Part shown: in pieces, positions 11,461 through 20,104 of the stretch | Numbering within the stretch: position 1 is the first letter of the stretch | How the letters are laid out: each line of letters begins with the position of its first letter | From: Acidovorax sp. FJL06 | GTDB lineage: Bacteria > Pseudomonadota > Gammaproteobacteria > Burkholderiales > Burkholderiaceae_C | NCBI RefSeq assembly: GCF_003852545.1 | Contig: NZ_QAJR01000005.1 | Span: 124,001 to 188,000, forward strand | Length of the DNA stretch: 64,000 nucleotides | Reading direction: 5' to 3' | Translations under genes and position numbers: made by a program | The notes under the pieces: generated by a model | Database searches by the model: none | Told to the model about the DNA's origin: nothing | The model's input: the letters and a program-made list of their open reading frames with translations, nothing else

Positions 11461-12522
11461 ATGCGCCCCACCGATTTACCCCAGCCCCTGGCCACCCTGA
11501 TGGTGGCCACCTGCAATGTGTTGAACCTGGCCAATCCCGGGCGCATGTTCTACGAAAACCAGGACCCTTACAGCGCCGCAGAATTCGAGCGCAAGCTCAC
11601 CTGGCTGGGGGAGCGCTTTCGCATGCTCAATGCCGACGTGCTGGCCGTGCAAGAGGTCTGGGACGAAGCCGCCTTCAAAGGGGCCCTGGGCCGCAGCGGC
11701 CTGCGCTACGACTTCGTGGCCGTTCCCGGCGCAGAGAACGATGCGGCGCGCCATGGCGCGCAGGGCACGCCCCGCGTGGGCATCGCCACGCGGCTCAAGG
11801 TGGAGGCCTTGCAGTCGTTTGCGGACTTTCCTGCGGGCTTCCAGGTGGACGTGCCCGGCATCGGCCCGCACACCCGCTTCGAACGCCCCCCGCTGGTGGC
11901 CACGCTGCGCATGAAGCATGGACAGCCCCTCAATGTGCTGACCACACACCTCAAATCCAAACGCCCCAAGTTCCTGCAGGATCTGCAGGGCCACCCCACC
12001 GAGGACCGCGACGACCACAAAGTGATGGCGCGGGCTGCGCTGCGCTCGCTGATCATGCGGGGCGCCGAGGCCATGGCCTTGCGTTGCCTGGTCATCGACC
12101 TGCTGCACCGCACCAGCATCCCCCTGGTCGTGCTGGGCGACTTCAACGACACCCCCGACAGCGTGACCACGCAGCTCATCTGCGCCACCACGGAGATCGC
12201 CTACGACCGGTCGGCACGGGATGTGGCGCTGTTCAACGCCTACGACCTCCAGGGCGAAGCCGCCCTGAAAAAAGACGTGGCGTACTCGCACATCCACCAG
12301 GGCAGCCCCTCCGTGCTGGACCAGATCCTGGTGAGCGAAGAGTTCATGGCGACCGGACGCAACAGCGTGGGCGACGTGCGCAGGGTGGACTATTTCAACG
12401 ACCACCTGCACGAAGGCCGCGACCGCACCCGCTCCGACCACGGGTTTGTGCGTGCCTTGCTGCGCCTCCAGATGCCCGCAACCCCGCCATCGGCGGCCCC
12501 CTTGGCGCCTTTGGCGGCATGA
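11461..12522 (+). CDS. endonuclease/exonuclease/phosphatase-family protein
   Basis: 353 residues. The DNase I-like fold is recognisable from its ordered motifs: TCNVLNL near the N-terminus, VQEVWDE (metal-binding Glu), TTHLKSK (catalytic His region), VVLGDFNDTP (Asp/Asn pair) and RSDHGFV (catalytic Asp-His). Substrate could be nucleic acid, a phosphoinositide-like or other phosphodiester. No signal peptide is apparent. It begins 29 bases after the Rossmann protein gene and probably shares its transcript. Confidence 0.85.
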   Translation: MRPTDLPQPLATLMVATCNVLNLANPGRMFYENQDPYSAAEFERKLTWLGERFRMLNADVLAVQEVWDEAAFKGALGRSGLRYDFVAVPGAENDAARHGAQGTPRVGIATRLKVEALQSFADFPAGFQVDVPGIGPHTRFERPPLVATLRMKHGQPLNVLTTHLKSKRPKFLQDLQGHPTEDRDDHKVMARAALRSLIMRGAEAMALRCLVIDLLHRTSIPLVVLGDFNDTPDSVTTQLICATTEIAYDRSARDVALFNAYDLQGEAALKKDVAYSHIHQGSPSVLDQILVSEEFMATGRNSVGDVRRVDYFNDHLHEGRDRTRSDHGFVRALLRLQMPATPPSAAPLAPLAA

Positions 12523-12828
12523 ATCACCGGCCCCACGCCGCGCCAATCCCGTGTCCATCGCCTCCCGGACATGCGCCAAGAAGGATGCAGCAACGGTCTG
12601 CGCCCTGGGGCGGGCTGGTTGCCTGAGCCCTGTTTTGCGCACGCCGCAACCGCTTTGCAACGGGATGTAGGCTGACACTGCGCCGCAGGTCTGCCCAGGT
12701 AACATCCACGCCACAGAAGCCGGCCTGCGAGGCCCCCATTGGCAGCCCCCACCATGACCATGCACTCCTTCCTCCGCCGCCCGCCCCACGCCGATGCAGC
12801 CGGCCCCGCAGCCGCCCCTTTCCGAGCC
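12523..12828. other. intergenic stretch, no gene recognised
   Basis: About 306 bases between the phosphodiesterase-family gene and the chosen start of the M14 peptidase. I see no convincing coding sequence, hairpin or promoter. In-frame codons from 12739 could extend the next protein by 30 residues, but they disrupt its lipoprotein signal. Confidence 0.5.
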
Positions 12829-14628
12829 ATGCGCTGGACCGCCTCAGCCACCCTTGCGGCCCTGCTACTGACGGCCTGCGGCAGCACCCCGCTGCCCCCC
12901 TGGCCCAGCACGCCCGCCGCCCAGAGGCCCAATGCCCCCGCCCCCCTGCCACGCGCACAGCAGGGCAAGGTGGTACCGGCTCCACTGGGCCAGCAACAAC
13001 CACAACAGCCACCGCGCGTGGCCGTGGTGTCCAGCCCCCTGCCCCCGCCCGCGCCGCTCGTGGTGCAAAACGAAGGCCCGATGGCGCCCCCCTATGGCGC
13101 CGCCGTGGCCGCACGGTTCCCGAACCCGCCGATTTCCTACAGCACCCCCGGGCTGGGGCTGGATCGCAGGGCCTTCACCACCAATGCCGAGCTGGGCCTG
13201 TGGCTGCGGTCCCTGGCCGATGCCGCCCCCCGCGGGGCCACCCGCACCAAGCTGCTGAACATTGGCGCATCGCAGCGTGGCGAGCCCATCCAGGGGCTGC
13301 TGCTCACCCGCGCTGCGGGCACAGACCCCGCCAGCCTGGACACCAGCGGCCGGCCCACCGTGGTGCTGATCGGCCAGCAGCATGGCGATGAGCCCGCCGG
13401 CAGTGAAGCCTTGCTGGTCATCAGCAGCGAACTGGCCCAGGGGCTGCTGGAGCCCCTGCTGGACCGCATCAACGTGGTCGTGGTGCCCCGCGCCAACCCC
13501 GATGGCGCCGAGGTGGGCACCCGCGTCACGGCCAATGGCACGGACATGAACCGCGACCACCTGCTGCTCAACACCCCCGAGGCCCGCGCGCTGGCCCAGG
13601 TCATCAACGACTACCGCCCCATCCTGGTGGTGGACGCCCACGAATACACCGTGGTGGGCCGTTATCTGCAGAAGTTCAACGCCATCCAGCGCTACGACGC
13701 CCTGCTGCAGTACACCACCACGGCCAACTACCCCGAGTTCCTGACCAAGGCCTCGCAGGAGTGGTACCACCAGCCCATGGCAGCGGCACTCAAGGCCCAG
13801 GGCCTTGCGAGCGACTGGTACTACACCACCTCGACCAACCCACAGGACAAGCGCATCTCCATGGGCGGCACGCAGCCCGACACAGGGCGCAACGTCAATG
13901 GCCTGAAGAACACCGTCAGCCTGCTCATCGAAACACGCGGCGTGGGCATTGGCCGCATGCACATCCAGCGCCGCGTGCATTCGCAGGTCACGGCCATCAC
14001 CAGCGCCCTGCGCACCACGGCCGAGCGGGCCACCAACCTGGAACAGGTGCGGTCCTTCGTGGCCCGGGACGTGAGCGCCCAGGCCTGCCGCGATCAGGTC
14101 GTGGTCGAGGCGGCAGCCACCCCCACCCAGCGGGACCTGGACTTCCTCGACCCCGATACCGGCGCAGACCGCGCCATCCGCGTGGACTGGAACTCGTCGC
14201 TGACCCTGCGCCCCACCAAGTCCCGCGCCCGCCCCTGCGGGTACTGGTTGGCAGCAGGCTCCACGGCCGCTGTGGAACGCCTGCGGCTGCTGGGCCTGCA
14301 GGTGATGCGGGTGGCCGAGCCCGGCGCCATGCTGGCCGAAACCTACCGGGAGACCGCGCGCGAAACCGGCGACCGGCAGGATGTGATTGGCACCATCGCC
14401 GGCGGCACGGACATCGTGCGCGTCCAGGTTTCCACGGTGCGCAGCGCCGTCGATGCGCCCGCTGGCAGCTTCTACATCCCCCTGAACCAGCCCCGCGCCA
14501 ACCTGGCGGTGGCCGCGCTGGAGCCCGACACACAAAACAGCTACTTCGCCAACCGGATGATCGACGACCTGGGCCAGCTGGCCCGCGTCATGGCCATACC
14601 CGCGCTGGTGTTTGAAGAAACAGAATAA
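12829..14628 (+). CDS. M14-family zinc carboxypeptidase-like lipoprotein
   Basis: 599 residues from the ATG at 12829. This start yields a lipoprotein signal (ALLLTACGS, lipobox Cys), whereas the upstream ATG at 12739 would add a non-signal extension. A Pro-rich linker precedes the peptidase domain. Zinc ligands are visible as QQHGDEPAG (His, Glu) and VVDAHEYT (His), and the catalytic Glu is expected in LLIETRGVGIG. The C-terminal third carries an extra domain. M14 enzymes trim C-terminal residues from peptides or peptidoglycan stems. The protein is likely anchored to a membrane facing the periplasm. Confidence 0.85.
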   Translation: MRWTASATLAALLLTACGSTPLPPWPSTPAAQRPNAPAPLPRAQQGKVVPAPLGQQQPQQPPRVAVVSSPLPPPAPLVVQNEGPMAPPYGAAVAARFPNPPISYSTPGLGLDRRAFTTNAELGLWLRSLADAAPRGATRTKLLNIGASQRGEPIQGLLLTRAAGTDPASLDTSGRPTVVLIGQQHGDEPAGSEALLVISSELAQGLLEPLLDRINVVVVPRANPDGAEVGTRVTANGTDMNRDHLLLNTPEARALAQVINDYRPILVVDAHEYTVVGRYLQKFNAIQRYDALLQYTTTANYPEFLTKASQEWYHQPMAAALKAQGLASDWYYTTSTNPQDKRISMGGTQPDTGRNVNGLKNTVSLLIETRGVGIGRMHIQRRVHSQVTAITSALRTTAERATNLEQVRSFVARDVSAQACRDQVVVEAAATPTQRDLDFLDPDTGADRAIRVDWNSSLTLRPTKSRARPCGYWLAAGSTAAVERLRLLGLQVMRVAEPGAMLAETYRETARETGDRQDVIGTIAGGTDIVRVQVSTVRSAVDAPAGSFYIPLNQPRANLAVAALEPDTQNSYFANRMIDDLGQLARVMAIPALVFEETE

Positions 14629-14826
14629 AGAACAACCCCAGTCCTCCAGCCCATGGCACGGCCACGCCAGCGTTGCGCACGGTCACATCGACCGCGCAGC
14701 CAGCGAGCCCCAAAAACCAATCCAACAGGGAAACCACCATGCGACCCCCAGGCTCCAGAGAAGACGCAGGAATCAAGGCACTGCCTGACTGCAACATGCA
14801 CATGCCTTTGAAGCGGAACAACCTGC

Positions 14827-15204
14827 ATGGCTGATACCTACAACGGCATCGGCACCTCCTATCTCGGCAAGTGCAAATTTGAGCAGGACGAGTCCTTCGT
14901 CACGACCAAGTGGTTCATGATCGGCTTTCCCCTGCTTCCCCTGGGCAGTGTGCGCCTGCGTGACCTGGGCAGCGAAGGGGTGCCGTTTTTCAAACGCACC
15001 ACCCACTACGAATTCATCGAGGACGTGCCGCTTGACATCCTGCAGGTCCTGCGCACCTACGCCTATGCCGTGTTCATCGTCGCATGGTTCGGTCACTGGG
15101 CCTTTGGCAACCAACCGCCGCTGCTGCGCTTCATCATGATCACGCTGGGCATCCTGCTGCCCTTCGGGCTGAGGTTCCTTACCCGGCGGCTCATGCCAGC
15201 CTAG
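14827..15204 (+). CDS. small membrane protein of unknown function
   Basis: 125 residues beginning MADTYNGIGTSYLGK. The N-terminal half is soluble with FVTTKWFMIGFPLLP. The C-terminal half has two hydrophobic segments (AYAVFIVAWFGHWAFG and FIMITLGILLPFGLRF) ending in Arg-rich residues. I do not recognise a named family. The gene stands alone between the M14 peptidase and the antiporter, with about 198 bases of non-coding sequence upstream. Confidence 0.75.
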   Translation: MADTYNGIGTSYLGKCKFEQDESFVTTKWFMIGFPLLPLGSVRLRDLGSEGVPFFKRTTHYEFIEDVPLDILQVLRTYAYAVFIVAWFGHWAFGNQPPLLRFIMITLGILLPFGLRFLTRRLMPA

Positions 15205-15426
15205 CAGCCTCCAGGAGGTGCCAGCACCAACCTGCGACGCTGGCACGACACTCCGGAGAAGCGCACCGCCGTGCAACGCGACCTGGACCTGGCCAAGGAA
15301 CTGCGCAAACCGATGACGGATGGGCAGCACAAGATGCTGTTCGGCCACAGACCGCATACAGCGAGCGAGCCAGCGCGCAGCGAACATGCGGAACCGCCAT
15401 CTACCGCAGGCCTGGCAAGTCAAATA

Positions 15427-15476
15427 GCTATAAAAAAATATAGCGCCATCGGCTTTACAGCCTTGCGCTGTAGCCC
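15427..15476. repeat. palindromic AT-rich element followed by a second hairpin, REP-like
   Basis: GCTATA and TATAGC form a perfect 6-bp stem around six A residues (15427-15444). A second imperfect stem (GGCTTTACAGC with GCTGTAGCC, about 15450-15476) follows. The arrangement is like short dispersed intergenic repeats that I recall as common in Comamonadaceae genomes. It could also serve as a bidirectional terminator between the two flanking genes. Confidence 0.4.
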
Positions 15477-15488
15477 GCATCAACCACA

Positions 15489-17228
15489 TCACACCTGGCC
15501 GTGCAGCGGTGCCGGGCCTGTGGATCGCGCATGGCGCGCCTGGGTTCGTTCCAGCACATAGCGCGACATCAGCTGGGCCAGGGCGTCCTCGGCCAGGAAC
15601 ACCACGGTGCCGTCGCACTCCTGCACCAGCCTGCGGGCCTCGTCCTCGCTGTGGCTGCGCGCCACGGTCTCGATGGCGGGATTCAGCGCCCGCGCCGTGC
15701 CGATGATTTGCCGCCCATTGAGGGAGTCCGGCGTGGCAATCACCAGCATCGCCGCTCGGGCGATGTGCGCCTGGATCAGCACGGCAGGGTCCACTGCATC
15801 GCCAAACACGGCAGCAATGCCATCGGCCCGCAAAGACTCCACCAGTTCGCGGTTCTGCTCGGCCACCACAAAGGGAATGTCATTGGCGGCAAGGGCGCTG
15901 GCCACGCGGCGCCCCACCCGGCCATAGCCCACCAGCACCACCTGGCGAGCCAGATAGCGCGAATCCGTGCTCATCGGCAATTCCGCCAGCGGATCGTCGC
16001 GCTGCTCCAGCCGCCGCGCCCAGGCCGAACGGGCACGCAGCCAGCCCTGCAGCGGGGCAATCGCATGAAAGAGCAAGGGATTGAATGCCATGGAGATCAG
16101 CGCACCTGCCAGCACCAGGCTGGGCCCCTCGGGTGGCAACAGCCCCAGCGACGCCCCCAGGGCCACCAGGATGAAAGAGAACTCGCCAATCTGCGCCAGG
16201 CTTGCCGACACCGTGAGCGCAGTGTTGAGCGGATAGCGGAACGCCAGCACCAGCGCGGCGGCGGCCAGCGTTTTGCCCACCATGATGACCGCCACCACCG
16301 CCAGCACCTGCCAGGGCCGCTCCCACAGCACGGCAGGGTTGAACAGCATGCCCACCGATACAAAGAACAGCACGGCAAAGGCGTCGCGCAATGGCAAGGA
16401 CTCGTGCGCGGCGCGGTGGCTAAACTCCGACTCGCGCATCACCATGCCGGCAAAAAAGGCGCCCAGTGCAAACGACACGCCAAACAACGCCGCCGATCCG
16501 AACGCGATCCCCACCGCCGCCGCCACCACACACAGGGTAAACAGCTCGCGCGAACCGGTGCGCGCCACCTGCCACAGCACCCACGGGAACAACCGGCGCC
16601 CCACCAACAGCATCAGGGCCACAAAGCATCCGACCTGAAACAGCGTCCATCCCAGCGTGCGCGCAAGCTGCGCGGCATCCAGCGCCTTGCCAGCGCCATC
16701 CCCCAACCATCCAGCCAGCGGTGGCAAAAGCACGAGCACCAGCACCATGGCCAGGTCCTCCACCACCAGCCAGCCCACCGCAATGCGGCCGGTGTAGCTG
16801 TCCAGAATGCCCAGCGTCTCCAAGGCCCGCAGCAGCACCACCGTGCTCGCCACCGACAGCGAAAGACCAAACACCAGTGCACCGCCCAGGCTCCACCCCC
16901 ACCAGGTGGCCAGTGCCATGCCCAACGCCGTGGCCACCATCATCTGCACCACCGCCCCCGGGACGGCAATCTTGCGCACAGCAAGCAAATCACCCAGGGA
17001 AAAATGCAGCCCCACACCAAACATCAACAGCATCACGCCAATTTCGGCCAGTTGGCTGGCCATGCCCGCATCAGCCACAAAACCCGGCGTGAACGGCCCA
17101 ATCACCACCCCCGCCAAAAGATAGCCCACCAGCGCCGGCAAGCGCAGGCGCGTCGCCAGAAAGCCCAATGCCAACGCCAGCCCCAGGGCTGCGGCGATGG
17201 TGTGGATCAGGGTGACGCTGTGCGGCAT
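15489..17228 (-). CDS. YbaL/Kef-type cation:proton antiporter with TrkA-N domain
   Basis: 579 residues from the start at 17228 (MPHSVTLIHTIAAALG); an upstream in-frame ATG at 17294 would add 22 residues of non-membrane sequence. About 12 membrane segments form the CPA2 Na+/H+-exchanger domain (ALVGYLLAGVVIGPFTPGF; MLLMFGVGLHFS). A C-terminal cytosolic RCK/TrkA-N domain follows, with the nucleotide-binding motif VLVGYGRVGRRVASAL. The family exports K+ or other cations in exchange for protons under control of nucleotides. It is the last complete chromosomal gene before the prophage. Confidence 0.9.
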   Translation of the reverse strand: MPHSVTLIHTIAAALGLALALGFLATRLRLPALVGYLLAGVVIGPFTPGFVADAGMASQLAEIGVMLLMFGVGLHFSLGDLLAVRKIAVPGAVVQMMVATALGMALATWWGWSLGGALVFGLSLSVASTVVLLRALETLGILDSYTGRIAVGWLVVEDLAMVLVLVLLPPLAGWLGDGAGKALDAAQLARTLGWTLFQVGCFVALMLLVGRRLFPWVLWQVARTGSRELFTLCVVAAAVGIAFGSAALFGVSFALGAFFAGMVMRESEFSHRAAHESLPLRDAFAVLFFVSVGMLFNPAVLWERPWQVLAVVAVIMVGKTLAAAALVLAFRYPLNTALTVSASLAQIGEFSFILVALGASLGLLPPEGPSLVLAGALISMAFNPLLFHAIAPLQGWLRARSAWARRLEQRDDPLAELPMSTDSRYLARQVVLVGYGRVGRRVASALAANDIPFVVAEQNRELVESLRADGIAAVFGDAVDPAVLIQAHIARAAMLVIATPDSLNGRQIIGTARALNPAIETVARSHSEDEARRLVQECDGTVVFLAEDALAQLMSRYVLERTQARHARSTGPAPLHGQV

Positions 17229-17424
17229 GGGCAAAGTGGCTGGTGAAGAGGCGCCGTGCGCGCCTGCACATGGCCTCGTTATAACCGCATCCATGCCCGC
17301 ACCGCAAAATCAGAGGGGTTCTTCCAGGAAGGTGCAGGCCGTGGCGGGTATGATCCAGCCTCTGCGCCAACGCAGTGGCGGAACACTCCGCACAGCCAGT
17401 AGGCATTCACGCCGAAAGCCTTTT

Positions 17425-17464
17425 CTGCCCGTAGCTCAACTGGATAGAGCAATAGCCTTCTAAG
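17425..17464 (+). tRNA. 5' half of tRNA-Arg(UCU), truncated at prophage attL
   Basis: The 5' acceptor strand, T8-A9, the D-arm (GCTC ... GAGC at 17434-17437 and 17447-17450) and the anticodon arm with loop CTTCTAA (anticodon TCT at 17459-17461) are all present. After G17464 the sequence no longer gives a variable loop, a T-arm (no TTCRA motif) or a 3' acceptor strand. The gene is therefore split in its anticodon arm, as expected for integration into a tRNA gene with the crossover at the anticodon loop. The 3' half is expected beyond the right prophage end. Confidence 0.8.
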
Positions 17465-17489
17465 TTGTTCTGCAAAGCCCGTATTCATG

Positions 17490-17508
17490 CGGCCTGCAGG
17501 CCGTTTAT
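17490..17508 (+). terminator. candidate intrinsic terminator just inside attL
   Basis: A perfect 14-base palindrome CGGCCTGCAGGCCG is followed on the + strand by TTTATT. It would stop transcription entering the prophage from the tRNA promoter. It has no T-run in the leftward direction, so it is not an obvious terminator of the lysis operon. Confidence 0.4.
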
Positions 17509-17591
17509 TGATACGCAAAGCTGTATGTTCAATCAGCTATCTAGGCCGCATTCTTTCGTTTGACGGGAGCAGTTGCGTATCAGTTTTTGGT

Positions 17592-17876
17592 CTACTTTGG
17601 AGCCGCATCAACAGGCGCAATGCACGCAGCCAGCGCCGTGCGCAGCAGACCCTCGTAGCCCTCGCGGCGATAAATCTCTGCCTGGGCGGCCTGGGTGAAC
17701 TGGTCCACCGTGGCGCCCGGCCGCAGGGCTTCGGTGGGCATCACTGGGCGCTCGGGCTCTTTCTCCTGGCAGGCCACCGGCACGGCGACGTTCACGCGCT
17801 GGATTTCCACATGATTTCCACGGCCAGCGCATGCAGTCAGGGCGCTAGCAGCTATCAAAGCAATAGCGTATTTCAT
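17592..17876 (-). CDS. Rz1-like outer-membrane spanin lipoprotein
   Basis: 94 residues. MKYAIALIAASALTACAG is a lipoprotein signal with the lipobox Cys at LTAC, and the mature part is Pro-rich (ERPVMPTEALRPG) as in o-spanins. It overlaps the preceding Rz-like gene by 4 bases (17873-17876) and is the last gene of the leftward lysis cluster. Spanins fuse inner and outer membranes at the end of lysis. Function is inferred from position and signal type, since spanin sequences diverge widely. Confidence 0.75.
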   Translation of the reverse strand: MKYAIALIAASALTACAGRGNHVEIQRVNVAVPVACQEKEPERPVMPTEALRPGATVDQFTQAAQAEIYRREGYEGLLRTALAACIAPVDAAPK

Positions 17877-18256
17877 GGCTTCGCCCTCCCCTTGAGCCAG
17901 TCGTCCACACGGGCCTGGGCGCTGGCGCATGCGTCGCCCGGCACCGGTGCTGGCGTGGACAAGATCACATCGGCCCTTTGGTTGCGCCCCTGGGCAGCGC
18001 TGGCAGCTACGGCCCGGGCTGGCGCTGCATCGCGAGCGCGCTTGTCGGCCAACTCACGTAGGTCGTCCACACTGTCGCTGCAGGCGCTGGCCGCCTGGCG
18101 GGCGCCGTCACGCTGACCCTCCATGGCGCGCAGGTCGGCCTTGGCCGTAGCGGTTTCGTCGCGCTGGCCCAGCCAGGCCCAGCCCAGTGCGGCATTCGCG
18201 GCCACGCTGATGGTCAGGACGATCAAGATGGGGCTGAAGGTTGGCAGCGGGATCAT
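17873..18256 (-). CDS. Rz-like inner-membrane spanin
   Basis: 127 residues with one N-terminal membrane segment (PILIVLTISVAANAALGWAW) and a long charged helical periplasmic part (ETATAKADLRAMEGQRDGAR) that should form a coiled coil. This is the i-spanin layout. It overlaps the endolysin by 4 bases upstream and the Rz1-like lipoprotein by 4 bases downstream, giving the usual endolysin-Rz-Rz1 order. Confidence 0.75.
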   Translation of the reverse strand: MIPLPTFSPILIVLTISVAANAALGWAWLGQRDETATAKADLRAMEGQRDGARQAASACSDSVDDLRELADKRARDAAPARAVAASAAQGRNQRADVILSTPAPVPGDACASAQARVDDWLKGRAKP

Positions 18257-18801
18257 TGCAGCACCGCGCGCGCGGCCTCGTAAAGCGCCTGGCGGTCGGC
18301 CAACCCGTTGGTGCCGCCGTTGATGCGCTTGGTGATGCGGATGAAGTCGCCCAGATCGGCAAAGGTGTTCAGCTCGCGGCTATGCCAGAACCATGCGGCG
18401 CTCATGGCCGCCAGGTCGGGGCGCTCCAGCAGCGCGGGCATGGCCTCCAGGTCGGGCACGTTGGGCATGTAAGCGGCCAGGCCGTCGCGGGTGGCGCGGT
18501 AGTTGGCGCGGCCGGTGGTCTGGATCAGGCCGCGCCCCATGTAGCGCTTGCCATCCCCGGGCTGGGTGTTGCCCAGGTCCGCCCTGCCCTCGTATCGCTG
18601 CTGGGCGGGCGTCGGGCCCCAGATTTCACGCACATACACCAAGCGGCCGGATTCGTGTCCGATCTGTGCCAGGAAGGCGGCCAGACGCGCGGGCGTGTTG
18701 ATGGCGAAGGTTTCGCAAGCCTTGGTGATGTGCGGCAGCCATTCATCAGCACGGGCCGCAGTGCAGCCGGCGGCCACGCGGAGTTGGTTTGCAGTCAGCA
18801 T
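18253..18801 (-). CDS. GH19 chitinase-type endolysin
   Basis: 182 residues, starting at 18801 after the strong site CAGGGGGAATTC. The glycoside hydrolase 19 pattern is clear: LAAFLAQIGHESGRL carries the first catalytic Glu, followed by the segment with YMGRGLIQTTGRANYRA and LEAMPALLERPDLAAMSAAWFW. The enzyme cleaves peptidoglycan glycan strands. It has no signal or SAR anchor, so release should depend on the upstream holin-like proteins. Its start overlaps the end of the preceding membrane protein gene by 7 bases. Confidence 0.9.
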   Translation of the reverse strand: MLTANQLRVAAGCTAARADEWLPHITKACETFAINTPARLAAFLAQIGHESGRLVYVREIWGPTPAQQRYEGRADLGNTQPGDGKRYMGRGLIQTTGRANYRATRDGLAAYMPNVPDLEAMPALLERPDLAAMSAAWFWHSRELNTFADLGDFIRITKRINGGTNGLADRQALYEAARAVLQ

Positions 18802-19079
18802 GAATTCCCCCTGTTGAACTGCCCAGGCGCACCGCCAGACCAATAATGAGATGTGACCCACTGCACCTGCACGATGGCCAGGGCGAGAAGCACCGCGAAC
18901 CACGGCAGCGGCCAACCCATGATTGGCCACGCCATGCCCAGGGCGGCCACAGTGCCCAGGGCCCAGAACGAAAGGCGGATGGCAGCGCGCGTGCGCCGGT
19001 TGGTCTTCTGCATTCGGCAAAACACCGTGAAGAACAGCAGCAGGCACGCCACCTCATGAGCGATCAGCAAGGTGTTCAT
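18795..19079 (-). CDS. phage membrane protein of the lysis cassette
   Basis: 94 residues with three hydrophobic segments (LLIAHEVACLLLFFTVF; LSFWALGTVAALGMAWPIMG; WFAVLLALAIVQVQWV). It sits between the holin-like protein (4-base overlap) and the endolysin (7-base overlap). The arrangement suggests a second holin or antiholin; nothing in the sequence decides between them. Confidence 0.65.
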   Translation of the reverse strand: MNTLLIAHEVACLLLFFTVFCRMQKTNRRTRAAIRLSFWALGTVAALGMAWPIMGWPLPWFAVLLALAIVQVQWVTSHYWSGGAPGQFNRGNSC

Positions 19080-19450
19080 GGCTTGGGCCCTCCAGCACGG
19101 GAAAGCACGGCCTGCAGTGCAGCGCCGACAGCCTCAAAGACTGGGCGCCAGCCGTTGCCCAGGGCACCGATGGCGAAAGCCACAGGGGCCAGCGCCTCAT
19201 TGGCGGGGATCTGCCACTGGCTTTGCAGCAACAGCGACAACGCAGAGGTGAGCGCAACGGCGGTCAGCGTGCAGCGCAGCATCAGCCAGAAGCCAGCGCT
19301 GCGGGTCATGGTGTCGGCTGCGCTCAGTGGCCACAGCGCACCGGCAAGGGCTGCGAACACGATCAGGGCATACGGCCCGGCCATTGGCCCGAGCAGCGCG
19401 ATGGAAACGGCGGCCAGACTGATGCCTGATGTTGAAGTTGGTTCCGGCAT
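19076..19450 (-). CDS. holin-like membrane protein
   Basis: 124 residues. The start at 19450 follows the strong site GAGGGAGAAC. The N-terminus is soluble, then three hydrophobic helices follow (ISLAAVSIALLGPMAGPYAL; FWLMLRCTLTAVALTSAL; a weaker third near ALAPVAFAIGALG). It is the first gene of the lysis cassette and the best holin candidate. Holins permeabilise the inner membrane on schedule so the endolysin can reach the wall. Confidence 0.65.
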   Translation of the reverse strand: MPEPTSTSGISLAAVSIALLGPMAGPYALIVFAALAGALWPLSAADTMTRSAGFWLMLRCTLTAVALTSALSLLLQSQWQIPANEALAPVAFAIGALGNGWRPVFEAVGAALQAVLSRAGGPKP

Positions 19451-19484
19451 GTTCTCCCTCGGTTGTTCTTGTTCGTCAGGCGCC

Positions 19485-20102
19485 TCACACCACCCGCGAA
19501 AACGCCGCAAAGCCCAGCTCGGCGTCGGGCGCGCTGCGCGGCAGGATCTGCTCGGTGCAGCCGGTGTCTTTGGGGGCCACGAAGCCCAGGGCGATGGCCG
19601 CCACGCAGGCGTGCATGTGGCCCGGCCAGGCCCAGGCGGGGGTGGACAGCACGCCGTCAAACACCACTGGGCCGCCGATGCCGCTGCGGATGCGCACGGA
19701 CACGCCGCCCGCGTAGTGGCAGCGCACGCGCACCGTGAGACAGCGGTGCGCGGCGGGGTCAAACGCGCCTGGTACGTTGTTGCTGATGGGCACCAGCTCG
19801 GGGGCGAAGGTGCCGTTCCAGCGCTCATACATCACGGTGCCGTCACCCAGCACGATTACGCCGCGCGCCGTGGCAAACAGGTTGTCGCCGTGGCGGTAGA
19901 TGGGGCCGCAGTGTGGGTTGTAGGCGCCCTGCCCGCCCTCGCAGTCCAGCGCGAAGACGATGTGGTGCCCGCCCTTGGCGTAGTACCGCGACACGTCCAC
20001 CACGGCGCGCAGCTCGGCGTAGCCGGGTGAGCTGGCCTGCAGCTTGGCGGGCAGGTAGCGAAAGTCCAGGTCGTTGGGCTGGAGGCTCAGTTGTCCGATC
20101 AT
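19485..20102 (-). CDS. phage protein, probably tail-tip or fibre associated
   Basis: 205 residues. The ATG at 20102 is favoured over a TTG at 20108 because AGGAGG lies 10 bases before it. Compositionally it is a beta-rich protein with many aromatic and Gly residues (GHHIVFALDCEGGQG; LGDGTVMYERWNG), suggestive of a surface or binding domain. I do not recognise a family. It follows the fibre genes and precedes lysis genes by 35 bases. Confidence 0.65.
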   Translation of the reverse strand: MIGQLSLQPNDLDFRYLPAKLQASSPGYAELRAVVDVSRYYAKGGHHIVFALDCEGGQGAYNPHCGPIYRHGDNLFATARGVIVLGDGTVMYERWNGTFAPELVPISNNVPGAFDPAAHRCLTVRVRCHYAGGVSVRIRSGIGGPVVFDGVLSTPAWAWPGHMHACVAAIALGFVAPKDTGCTEQILPRSAPDAELGFAAFSRVV

Positions 20103-20104
20103 GG

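Noticed and set aside
17425-17500. Intact tRNA-Arg gene
   Set aside because: No T-arm or 3' acceptor strand follows the anticodon arm; the apparent 3' anticodon stem needs two G-U pairs with phage sequence.
17834-17876. REP-like palindrome (GCTAT ... ATAGC) inside the Rz1 signal-peptide codons
   Set aside because: Similar to the element at 15427, but signal-peptide codons for Ala/Ile easily generate it; a real repeat insertion cannot be shown from one window.
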